Positions 12,901-17,761 of a DNA stretch of 17,761 nucleotides are shown one piece after another (positions within the stretch are counted from its first letter, which is position 1; each line of letters begins with the position of its first letter). The translations under genes were made by a program, and so were the position numbers. Below the pieces are notes generated by a model that was given only the letters and a program-made list of their open reading frames with translations, had not been told where the DNA came from and did not search any database. Origin of the DNA: JBBTVO01 sp038058335 (GTDB lineage Bacteria > Patescibacteriota > Microgenomatia > Levybacterales > UBA12049); the NCBI GenBank assembly GCA_038058335.1, contig JBBUBI010000009.1:1-17761 (forward strand). Reading direction: 5' to 3'.

Positions 12901-14504
12901 TTTACATCGGATAAGGTAGAAAAAGTTCCGGCAGTATCATCTACATCACCTTTCTCAATCTGCGATGAGCTAGGAGTATAAGAGCCAGCAACTATTTGCA
13001 AGTCTTTTACAGCATCAAGACAGCTAATATACAGATCTCCATCAATGTCTCCATATTTGCCGTTGGGATTGCCCGGAAGAGGAGCGGGTACAAGAGGATT
13101 TGGTCCACATGTAGATTTGGCAGGAAATCCGCCCGTAAAAGTTCTTTCAGTACTCGTCGCGCCGCATCCGCCTGGGCCGCATGCATGTACCCACCATCTA
13201 TAACTTTTTCCTCCAGTGACATTAAATTCATAATTTACGGGATTACCGCTTATTACTACGTTGTCAAGACAAATGTCACCAGCGTTTTGGGATCCATTGC
13301 ATAGTCCGTTCCAGCTTGGAGTACCAGTATGCTCATCAACTCTAATTTGAAAACTTGTAGCACCTGCCGGGCGATCCCATGTAATTCTTGCACGGGAATC
13401 TCTATTTACGCACGCATTATCTGTAGGATTGCCTGGAATGTCAGGTGCGTTTTGGGTATAGTGCCACCAGAGGTCAACGAGTCTAGATCCTGTAGTCGGG
13501 ACAGTAATATCTACTGAATTTCCGGGAGTAATAGGATCACCAACGTCGTGACAGGTAGTATCGTTATAGCAAAGCGTATAACCAATAGAATATCCTGCTA
13601 CTGTTGGGACTGAAATTGTATGCGATGATCCCGCAGCCAAATTATTCCAGTAAGTAGGATTGGCGAAGGTCGCGCCGGTTCCATAAGGATTATCGTTGTT
13701 GGCGCCATTGCCGTCGACAGATACTGGTTGGCCTTGCGCAGGAAATGCGTTTTGGTTCCCAGGCATAAGAACCTTGAACCCTTGAACCACCCCATTCGGA
13801 ATGGGGGTTGGGGCAGGGAATATTGCCTGGCATGCGTTTGTTCCGCAAGCAGAAGTTGTGCAATAAACTCCGGCACCCGAATTATAGCAGTTGTTTCCGC
13901 CACAAAGACTATTGCAAGTCGAGAGAGATACTCCACACATAACGGTACTCGTCCCCGAAGGGCAACTACCTTCCGGAGGCGGAATGTTATCATAATTGAG
14001 CGTATTACAACTTCCTCCTAAATTTGATCCAGCGCAGCAAGTTTTATATATACCTCCATTGAGACATGCTCCAGTACTGCAATCGGGATATCCATAATTA
14101 AGATAAGGCTGTACTGCTGTGCATTTATCACCAAGACTACAAACATTAAACGAGGGTATATATACATACTGACAGTCTTCACTAAATATACCAAAATCGA
14201 AACAGTAAGAAGTACCATTTCCAAGCGTATATTTTGTCCATGAATCTCCCACGGTGCAAGCCGGCCAACCACATGCTCCAACAGGTGTGCCCAATGATGA
14301 TCCATTTGCGCATGTTAGAGATGGCTGAGGTTCCGGTGCTAGAGCGCAATTGCATGAGTTAGGCAATGATCCAAGATCAGAAACAATTATTGCAGCATCT
14401 ATGTACGAAGCCGTATATAGTACGGTTAATAAAAAAAACGATAAAGAGAGAAGTAATACCGCACGATTTATTTTTATTGAAAAATTAGTTAAAAGATATT
14501 TCAT
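9921..14504 (-). CDS. Giant secreted multidomain surface protein (Cys-rich, FN3, dockerin-like, SdrD-B-like repeats)
   Basis: The product is about 1527 aa from ATG 14504, with length uncertain because of the N gap. A signal peptide or anchor (INRAVLLLSLSFFLLTVLY) is followed by a Cys-rich region (about 50-225, 22 Cys). Next come an FN3-like domain (about 352-457, ITWDRPAGATSFQIRV) and a dockerin-like pair of Ca loops (about 484-550, YGDIDGDLYISCLDA and SDVNSGDATKIYQYL). After the gap there are SdrD-B-like modules (SISGTIFIDNGAG, AISGNVFIDSDND, TISGNRVIDNDSSD). The last ~300 residues include beta-rich GANKKLVFMVAGDLIF and VTFIVKGDIHVQP, then PDFVINAP and a terminal EVAP. Such tails recur, as I recall, in large CPR exported proteins. 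A TTG at 14549 and an ATG at 14543 extend the frame but overlap the preceding gene; 14504 lies 4 nt after its stop and gives a better signal peptide. The role is probably adhesion or surface structure. Confidence 0.75.
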   Translation of the reverse strand: MKYLLTNFSIKINRAVLLLSLSFFLLTVLYTASYIDAAIIVSDLGSLPNSCNCALAPEPQPSLTCANGSSLGTPVGACGWPACTVGDSWTKYTLGNGTSYCFDFGIFSEDCQYVYIPSFNVCSLGDKCTAVQPYLNYGYPDCSTGACLNGGIYKTCCAGSNLGGSCNTLNYDNIPPPEGSCPSGTSTVMCGVSLSTCNSLCGGNNCYNSGAGVYCTTSACGTNACQAIFPAPTPIPNGVVQGFKVLMPGNQNAFPAQGQPVSVDGNGANNDNPYGTGATFANPTYWNNLAAGSSHTISVPTVAGYSIGYTLCYNDTTCHDVGDPITPGNSVDITVPTTGSRLVDLWWHYTQNAPDIPGNPTDNACVNRDSRARITWDRPAGATSFQIRVDEHTGTPSWNGLCNGSQNAGDICLDNVVISGNPVNYEFNVTGGKSYRWWVHACGPGGCGATSTERTFTGGFPAKSTCGPNPLVPAPLPGNPNGKYGDIDGDLYISCLDAVKDLQIVAGSYTPSSSQIEKGDVDDTAGTFSTLSDVNSGDATKIYQYLAGSIASLPVCXXXXXXXXXXXXXXXXXXXXXXXXXXXXXXXXXXRTVAVASAPVTDINFGIRLSGVTPTPAPSYTIYIHAYLDEGAGPCYHNKIQDCGETYPAPWRFATIGDPIGGNFNSYFAGGGSYTSGPLASGTWYAAIDYDTNLYELEDPINYPDSKTFTLGPNADINVPLLTIPTHSISGTIFIDNGAGGGTANDGIKNGTESPYPGTPVSMSVNGGTSSNRTLTGGNYTISGFAENQGHTINLTPPSGYVYSYSGANANYVNPRTVNVVTWDVVGINFGIIPDPGFAISGNVFIDSDNDCVQDAGEENFAGAALINQSGNRNLGYDVAGSSSIGTSDRIRLSRIIVPAAEAGSVSQGSIYLQGSTNNATVYMVVYDNVSSLPQNLIAVSNGVSVPTTQGAGPVTFTFPSSFSVSADQNLWIGMYADIAGTTAGGASGPLLFYSGLQVGDYANDGYVYVNDGDAPVPSDLTGIRVDSATQRSHSAYLIVSPSPTSLTSISTSPGYSFTTLSAGTYDIALTIPGGGYTLSPACVNPISKTVPPGATGADFGLISPYTISGNRVIDNDSSDTYNAGDANLNVACTNCISWAKDTGGSGTISISSTGTYSIPASQGTYAITYNSTVPSGHLTSFPLNGPPPSHTVIVGSGCSAGAYAAKVGASCNGANNVIGLNFGFKPPGSWYQCIGCDIRDEDPDDPFEDLIPATPNSACTNPSAGAYATLIGAGGTHGVVFTGTSYEFGLGQAASDPTNWHVWNTDATKASIYSPSAGVLKTSYDYMIGKFRNEGYAMQTISNSECGALGPTECTLSVGSLANNTIYRTSTNENLKINNPVSFGLGANKKLVFMVAGDLIFAQSFTIPPNSKSSVTFIVKGDIHVQPSVGDTYLVSDSQLDGYFSTDKSFILEGGAVCPISDERLNISGAVVVNAARQGGDFVNNRSLCTNNSACPVLTVRERPDFVINAPESIKRRPTVQKEVAP
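12735..12834. other. Scaffold gap of 100 N
   Basis: Exactly 100 unknown bases lie within the giant gene. The sequence resuming on its C-terminal side (RTVAVASAPVTDINFGI) resembles the end of a downstream repeat (RTVNVVTWDVVGINFGI), so assembly probably broke in repeated modules. A fixed 100 N usually means unknown length. That both sides share one frame is suggestive but not proof of a single gene. Confidence 0.97.
13790..13806. repeat. Palindrome inside the giant gene
   Basis: CCCCATT-CGG-AATGGGG is a perfect 7-bp stem with a 3-nt loop. It sits beside the short direct repeats TTGAACC-CTTGAACC (13774-13787). It encodes the PIPNG part of a Pro-rich linker between the Cys-rich region and the following beta domain. 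The loop size matches the REP-like family but the core sequence does not. Confidence 0.4.
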
Positions 14505-14508
14505 AGTA

Positions 14509-15114
14509 TCAATTTTTATAAATTTTAAGCAATTTTTCTTCATCGACAATAAAAGTCTTTGTTATACTATCAAGTTTTGTAAAAGTTAATACAATTGTAT
14601 TGTCTAAAATCTTAATATCTGTATTTTGAATATATCCAATAATATCTCCTTTTTTAACCTCGGCGCTCTTTTTGTTGAAATTATTTTCAATTTTTGTATT
14701 ACCTGAAATACTGAAGATTGGAGTATTGGGTCCTTTAGAATTATATATGCTGATCATAGGAATATTGGGGCTGATAGGATTTTTTTTACTATCTGTGATT
14801 AAAAGCTGGCCATCAAAAGGAGCAAAAATGGGGATATCTGCCGGTAGATTAAATGCAACAAGCTTAAATATTTGTCCCGTGGGGCTTTTCCATTCGATAA
14901 TTTTTCCATTACCGCAGTATTTTTGTTCTAGGACCAGACAGCTTCCGGGCTTTGGACCTGATTTTAGTTTTTGAGAGAGTTTTTGAGGAGAGCTTTGGGA
15001 ACTTTTGGGTTTACTGATAGAATTAAGCTCAAGAATAAAAATTAAAAGTCCAATTATTAATACAATAATTAATCCAATCCAAAAAAGTGGTTTTTTTAGT
15101 AAACCAACAGGCAT
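14509..15114 (-). CDS. Membrane-anchored barrel-like protein, paralogue of the 16239-16919 product
   Basis: The 201-aa protein has an N-terminal membrane helix (about 9-29), a Ser/Lys/Pro linker, and an outer domain (59-201). The domain shows C59 and C67, then NLPADIPIFAPFDGQLLI (89-106), ISIYN, PNTPIFSISGN (129-139), VKKGDIIGYIQ (153-163) and TKTF..DE. The APFDGQL...KKGD.IGY pattern recalls barrel-sandwich or M23-like beta folds, but the HxxxD and HxH zinc motifs of M23 peptidases are absent, so peptidase activity is not supported. The nearest relative in the window is the product of 16239-16919. A promoter with -35 TTGACA and a -10 ending 6 nt before the ATG is present. The giant gene starts 4 nt after its stop, which suggests one transcript. 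Confidence 0.65.
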   Translation of the reverse strand: MPVGLLKKPLFWIGLIIVLIIGLLIFILELNSISKPKSSQSSPQKLSQKLKSGPKPGSCLVLEQKYCGNGKIIEWKSPTGQIFKLVAFNLPADIPIFAPFDGQLLITDSKKNPISPNIPMISIYNSKGPNTPIFSISGNTKIENNFNKKSAEVKKGDIIGYIQNTDIKILDNTIVLTFTKLDSITKTFIVDEEKLLKIYKN

Positions 15115-15120
15115 AGTTTA

Positions 15121-15150
15121 AGATTAGGCTATGCGGAGATTATGTGTCAA
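15121..15150 (-). promoter_or_regulatory. Sigma70-type promoter (TTGACA-18-TAATCT), leaderless start for 15114
   Basis: On the minus strand TTGACA (15150-15145) and TAATCT (15126-15121) are 18 bp apart. The -10 ends 6 nt before the ATG at 15114. The -35 overlaps the stop codon of the zincin-like gene, so the downstream pair can be transcribed on its own. Confidence 0.6.
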
Positions 15151-16214
15151 GGGGTATTTGTTAAATTTCCAAGTTCAAATGCGGTTTTGTGGTAATCAGT
15201 ATATTCAGTACCGTCAAAAATATCATCTCTGGCGAATTCATACAAGCTATCTACAACATCTTGGGGGAAAAACGGACCATACATTCTTTGAAAATAGTCC
15301 CTGCCTAAGAAATAAGATTCAGCAATCACCGCAATGAACTCTGAAGGCATATCCTTGCTTATTCCGTATTTGAATCGGGTTAGGCGTACTTTTTGCTCTT
15401 CTTCCGGAGTCTTGATATAATCAACGGGCAGTATCCGACCTCCGTCTTCAATTTCTTCTTCGAATTGGCTTTCTTGTTCTCCCAGCTTTCCTGACAGTCC
15501 TTTTTTAACGTCTACAAATTCTCCTTCCAATATTTCATCAATTTTTTTAAAATAAGGGGAAGTTTCTGTAAGATGCGATTTGTCGCCTGTGGTGCATGAG
15601 TCCATTGTTTGAAGATGAGCGAATTCGTGTGCCATAACCCATGCGGCAGATAAGGGATTTTCAGCTCTAAAATAAGAGTATGAAGCCATAACTTCGCGGG
15701 GATAATCCGGCGTGAAGGTTTTGACATCCCAGCCGCAGATTGAGGCAGGACCCAAAATTATATGTACCTTCTCCCCGTCTTCTCTTGGTTCATACAGGCT
15801 TTTTGGTAGATAAGAGAGTACGCGGTCTAAAAGATCTAGATTCTCTTTATTCCAGTCATGAACTGGGTACAAAACATTGTCAAACAATCCGTATAAATAT
15901 TTTGCATCAGGAGCTTTAGATATTTCATCAAATGTCTGAATTTCTATACCGAACTTATCGGCAACCGAGCTTCTTAAGGCGGTAACTTCCGGTGTTTCAA
16001 CGGGAATCACTTGGTTTCCTGTATCTTGAAATGAAGGAGCGATATCTACTGCGGGAATCGGTGTATCAAAAGGAAGAGTAGGAGAGATTTCGCTAACTTG
16101 TCCACTTCCCTGACCGGACAAAGCAAGTCCCCCCGCAATAACAGGAATTCCTGCTTTAACTAAGCGCTTAAGCGGATTTTGGCTTTTTTTTAAGCCCGGT
16201 TCTTTGTCAATCAT
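15147..16214 (-). CDS. Exported zincin-like (HEXXH) protein, putative metalloprotease
   Basis: The 355-aa protein has a basic N-terminus followed by a modest hydrophobic segment (about 18-33, VKAGIPVIAGGLALSG) and a Pro/Thr-rich linker, consistent with export. VMAHEFAHLQT carries HEXXH (H196, E197, H200), the zinc-binding and catalytic motif of metallopeptidases. A later SEFIAVIAESYF helix offers E292 or E299 as the third, gluzincin-style ligand. C160 and C207 could form a disulfide outside the cell. I do not recognise a named family. It sits between two genes that encode paralogous barrel-like proteins, 24 nt downstream of one and 32 nt upstream of the other. A functional link is likely, with substrate unknown. 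Confidence 0.65.
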   Translation of the reverse strand: MIDKEPGLKKSQNPLKRLVKAGIPVIAGGLALSGQGSGQVSEISPTLPFDTPIPAVDIAPSFQDTGNQVIPVETPEVTALRSSVADKFGIEIQTFDEISKAPDAKYLYGLFDNVLYPVHDWNKENLDLLDRVLSYLPKSLYEPREDGEKVHIILGPASICGWDVKTFTPDYPREVMASYSYFRAENPLSAAWVMAHEFAHLQTMDSCTTGDKSHLTETSPYFKKIDEILEGEFVDVKKGLSGKLGEQESQFEEEIEDGGRILPVDYIKTPEEEQKVRLTRFKYGISKDMPSEFIAVIAESYFLGRDYFQRMYGPFFPQDVVDSLYEFARDDIFDGTEYTDYHKTAFELGNLTNTP

Positions 16215-16230
16215 ATAACGAGGTGTAATT

Positions 16231-16236
16231 ATTATA
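16231..16236 (-). promoter_or_regulatory. Possible -10 (TATAAT) for the zincin-like gene
   Basis: TATAAT read on the minus strand ends 16 nt before the ATG at 16214, within the 24-nt gap after the upstream stop. It would give a 5' UTR of about 10 nt. The surroundings are TA-rich and no -35 is evident. Confidence 0.3.
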
Positions 16237-16238
16237 TA

Positions 16239-16919
16239 TTATTTAGCTATAGTGGGAAAATATTGACGTATAAGGCTTTCATCTGTTGTAAAGGTTTTTG
16301 TTAGGGGATCAAGACTAGAAAAGCTAATGATAATATTTCTACCTGAGATATTTTCCTCTGCTTCCTGTACATAGCCAATGAGATCTCCCTTTTTGACTAC
16401 TGTATTTAAAGGATTAAGATCAGAAAGAGCCGCTATATTACCGGTAATTCCAAAAATAGGAGTATTAGGAGCGTCATCATTGTAGATGCTAATAAGGGGG
16501 GCATTAAATTCAAAAGGGTTTTCTTCGCTTTTTCTTATCGTAAGTTGGCCATCAAAAGGAGCAAGAATAGGAATTTCCGCTGGAACATTAAGAGTAACAA
16601 TTTTATATACAGTTCCGTCTGTTGGATTTTCCCAGTCGATAAGTCTACCCCCGGTACAATATTCTTGGGGGAAAATTCCACAATCAAATGGGGTTGATGT
16701 TTCTTCAAAAGGGGTATTATTGCTGCCTGGTGTCTGCTCCAGAATTGGCGTAGGGGTTTCGGTTGCTGGTGGGAAGGGTGACTCCGTAAGTTCGATTCTG
16801 GTTCCGGTTGGTGAGTCAGTTGATGCGTTTGACCCTTCGCCTCCGCCACATGCTACGCCACCAGCTGCAATTGCAAATGTAGCTACCAATGCTGTTGAAA
16901 TTTTCTCTGCTTTATTCAT
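16239..16919 (-). CDS. Exported, possibly lipid-anchored barrel-like protein, paralogue of the 14509-15114 product
   Basis: The 226-aa protein starts with a signal-like segment ending AAGGVAC-GGGEG, where C24 could be a lipoprotein cysteine; the lipobox is imperfect. A Pro/Thr/Ser/Glu-rich linker (about 30-78) leads to a domain (80-226) that matches the 14509-15114 product almost motif for motif. Shared features are a Cys pair (C80, C88), NVPAEIPILAPFDGQLTI, LISIYN, PNTPIFGITGN, VKKGDLIGYVQ and LTKTFTTDE. The M23 zinc ligands are absent here too. It leads a cluster with the zincin-like gene and has the best promoter in the window. The function is unknown; the repeated architecture suggests two differently anchored copies of one envelope domain. 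Confidence 0.65.
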   Translation of the reverse strand: MNKAEKISTALVATFAIAAGGVACGGGEGSNASTDSPTGTRIELTESPFPPATETPTPILEQTPGSNNTPFEETSTPFDCGIFPQEYCTGGRLIDWENPTDGTVYKIVTLNVPAEIPILAPFDGQLTIRKSEENPFEFNAPLISIYNDDAPNTPIFGITGNIAALSDLNPLNTVVKKGDLIGYVQEAEENISGRNIIISFSSLDPLTKTFTTDESLIRQYFPTIAK

Positions 16920-16928
16920 TGAAATAAT

Positions 16929-16940
16929 TAAGCCGGCTTA
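16929..16940. promoter_or_regulatory. Perfect 12-bp dyad TAAGCCGGCTTA at the transcription start region
   Basis: The palindrome begins at the last base of the -10 box and covers the predicted start site of the 16919 gene. That is a position where a dimeric repressor could bind. It may also be chance. Confidence 0.35.
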
Positions 16941-16968
16941 TTATAGGATATGATCCCTGTTTTGTCAA
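16940..16968 (-). promoter_or_regulatory. Consensus sigma70 promoter TTGACA-17-TATAAT
   Basis: Read on the minus strand, TTGACA (16968-16963) and TATAAT (16945-16940) are both perfect and separated by the optimal 17 bp. The ATG at 16919 is 20 nt past the -10, which leaves a 5' UTR of about 13 nt without a Shine-Dalgarno. Confidence 0.8.
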
Positions 16969-16977
16969 GCGGTTGAA

Positions 16978-17028
16978 TGTAGCTACAAATTCACCGTTCG
17001 GCTGAGCTCACGGCCGAAGCCTCCCGGG
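16978..17028. repeat. GC-rich palindromic intergenic element
   Basis: TGTAGCTACA (16978-16987) is a perfect palindrome. TTCGGC (16997-17002) and GCCGAA (17013-17018) form a 6-bp stem whose loop contains GAGCTC. CCCGGG lies at 17023-17028. The stretch is far more GC-rich than its surroundings and resembles dispersed intergenic repeats of CPR genomes. It separates the toxin gene from the barrel-protein promoter. Confidence 0.45.
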
Positions 17029-17050
17029 TGGATCGGGTAAGACTAAGACT

Positions 17051-17311
17051 TTACTTTTTTCCCAGGCCTTCATCGTGAGGACCAATAGTCAAAACTAAAA
17101 TTCCTTCCTTCACTAAGCTAAAAGTAAAACGATGATGTATATTAATTCTTGCCTCAAAATGGTTTGCGCCAGACATTTTGCGTGCCCGAAGAGAAGGATG
17201 ACGATAATTGATTAACAAAAGTTCAAATTGTTTCCTGGTTTTTTCTTGATTCTTCTTTGGAAGCTGTTTAAAAGATTTCTCAGCTTGGTTTGTGAGAAGA
17301 ATTTGTTTCAC
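17051..17311 (-). CDS. RelE/ParE-family toxin (YafQ-like)
   Basis: The 86-aa protein has the compact RelE fold signature. TNQAEKSFKQLPKKNQEK is the first helix pair, HPSLRARKMSG the mid-region, and FEARINIHHRFTFSLV with LTIGPHDEGLGKK the C-terminal strands. The R and H/D residues fit the ribosome-dependent mRNA interferase subgroup. It starts with GTG at 17311, one nt after the stop of the antitoxin gene, the usual antitoxin-first order. Toxicity is inferred from the family. Confidence 0.8.
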   Translation of the reverse strand: MKQILLTNQAEKSFKQLPKKNQEKTRKQFELLLINYRHPSLRARKMSGANHFEARINIHHRFTFSLVKEGILVLTIGPHDEGLGKK

Positions 17312-17312
17312 T

Positions 17313-17555
17313 TTATTTACCTAATGAACCAAAAAATTCATTAAGTTCTTTTTTTGAACGAATCACTGTATAGCGACCTTTTTTGTAATCTTCGATCGCT
17401 TTTTCATCAGACCATTTCCACCACTCATCGCTTCCATAGGGCGGTTCTTCTTCGAAGAGTTTTGTTTTAATAACTCTTATTTCTCTAGTAAGCTTGTCAA
17501 GGCGAGCGAGAATTTCTTCTATTGTTTTTGGAGAAACAGTAATAGTTTGATTCAT
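17313..17555 (-). CDS. Antitoxin of the RelE-type pair
   Basis: The 80-aa protein pairs an N-terminal coiled-coil-like segment (IEEILARLDKLTREIRVIKTKL) with a C-terminal part GSDEWWKWSDEKAIEDYKKG that commonly precedes RelE toxins and probably wraps the toxin. No obvious ribbon-helix-helix is visible, so autoregulation is uncertain. The promoter lies in the preceding reading frame, and its -10 ends 6 nt before the ATG at 17555. Confidence 0.75.
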   Translation of the reverse strand: MNQTITVSPKTIEEILARLDKLTREIRVIKTKLFEEEPPYGSDEWWKWSDEKAIEDYKKGRYTVIRSKKELNEFFGSLGK

Positions 17556-17559
17556 ACTC

Positions 17560-17761
17560 TTATTTTAGCATGTTTACTAAGTGAGTCAAGGAGTGCGTAG
17601 ATATCCGAGAAGTTTCCTCGATTAATTCTTTTTCAAACTCTCTTTTTAGTTTTGTATCGTTTTTAACAATTTTTTTGTGTGGCTTGCAGAGTCCGCACGT
17701 ACTTTTTCGTATATACATAAGACAAGGATAGGGAACGTAAATATAATTGTCAACATATTGT
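17560..17761 (-). CDS. Partial ORF, small Cys-containing protein (5' end outside the window)
   Basis: This minus-strand frame is open from the window edge for 66 codons and stops at 17562-17560. It contains YVPYPCLMYIRKSTCGLCKPHKK followed by a basic, helical tail (NDTKLKREFEKELIEE). Cys and His spaced as C-x(2)-C-x(2)-H after an isolated Cys could bind metal. I recall short CPR proteins with a similar CGLCKPHK block but cannot name a family. It ends 4 nt before the antitoxin start. It could begin at the internal ATG (about 17718) or upstream of the edge. Confidence 0.45.
   Translation of the reverse strand, partial: QYVDNYIYVPYPCLMYIRKSTCGLCKPHKKIVKNDTKLKREFEKELIEETSRISTHSLTHLVNMLK
17562..17589 (-). 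promoter_or_regulatory. Promoter TTGACT-16-TGC-extended TAAAAT, leaderless start for the antitoxin
   Basis: Read on the minus strand, TTGACT (17589-17584) and TAAAAT (17567-17562) are 16 bp apart. TGC immediately before the hexamer makes an extended -10. The hexamer ends 6 nt before the ATG at 17555. The whole promoter lies inside the 3' end of the upstream partial ORF. Confidence 0.6.

Noticed and set aside
13598..14305. Minus-strand ORFs of 131 and 95 codons in the giant gene region
   Set aside because: They are alternative-frame shadows of the giant protein, whose domains read in the main frame.
14505..14549. TTG 14549 or ATG 14543 as start of the giant gene
   Set aside because: Both overlap the preceding gene by more than 30 nt and give a poorer signal peptide than ATG 14504. 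They remain possible.
14509..15114. M23 (LytM-type) endopeptidase
   Set aside because: The APFDGQL and KKGDIIGY strands fit the fold, but the HxxxD and HxH zinc ligands are absent in this protein and in its paralogue.
1..17761. tRNA or rRNA genes
   Set aside because: I saw no cloverleaf-like stretch with a TTCGANNC-type T arm in the intergenic regions, and no rRNA sequence.

Overview
This window is a fragment of a small-genome, AT-rich bacterium, most likely a Patescibacteria/CPR member and possibly of the Microgenomates group. That assignment is inferred from several traits seen together: short genes with almost no Shine-Dalgarno sites, an AbiEii-type gene with a tiny partner, a four-helix-bundle gene bracketed by AT-rich inverted repeats, a RAYT with palindromes inside coding genes, and a giant exported protein ending in a PDF-NAP...EVAP motif that I recall from such genomes. 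A run of exactly 100 N (12735-12834) shows that it is a scaffold, probably from a metagenome.

Layout. Positions 1-39 hold the last codons of an upstream gene. A SWIM zinc-finger gene (74-826, +) runs convergently into a nucleotidyltransferase-toxin/antitoxin-like pair (813-1672, -). That pair is divergent from ychF (1729-2829, +). After a duplicated ychF tail comes an exported C39-like/LytR_C protein with no ordinary start codon. The conserved core follows: rpsF, ssb, rpsR, a barrel-sandwich protein of unknown function and a CtpA-type protease. A RAYT gene flanked by palindromes (7584-8394) and murB (8443-9447) come next, all on the plus strand.

From 9505 to the right end every gene is on the minus strand. 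These are a four-helix-bundle gene inside inverted repeats, a giant secreted multidomain protein (9921-14504), two paralogous exported barrel-like proteins flanking an HEXXH zincin-like protein (14509-16919), a RelE-type toxin with its antitoxin (17051-17555), and a partial Cys-containing ORF cut by the window edge.

Three signals are not explained by gene names. First, at least six genes have a -10 hexamer ending 6-7 nt before the start codon, which implies leaderless mRNAs. Second, a family of short palindromes with core ACCT-NNN-AGGT brackets the RAYT gene and also occurs in frame inside murB. Third, the cluster of two paralogous barrel proteins, a zincin and a giant surface protein looks like an uncharacterised cell-surface module.
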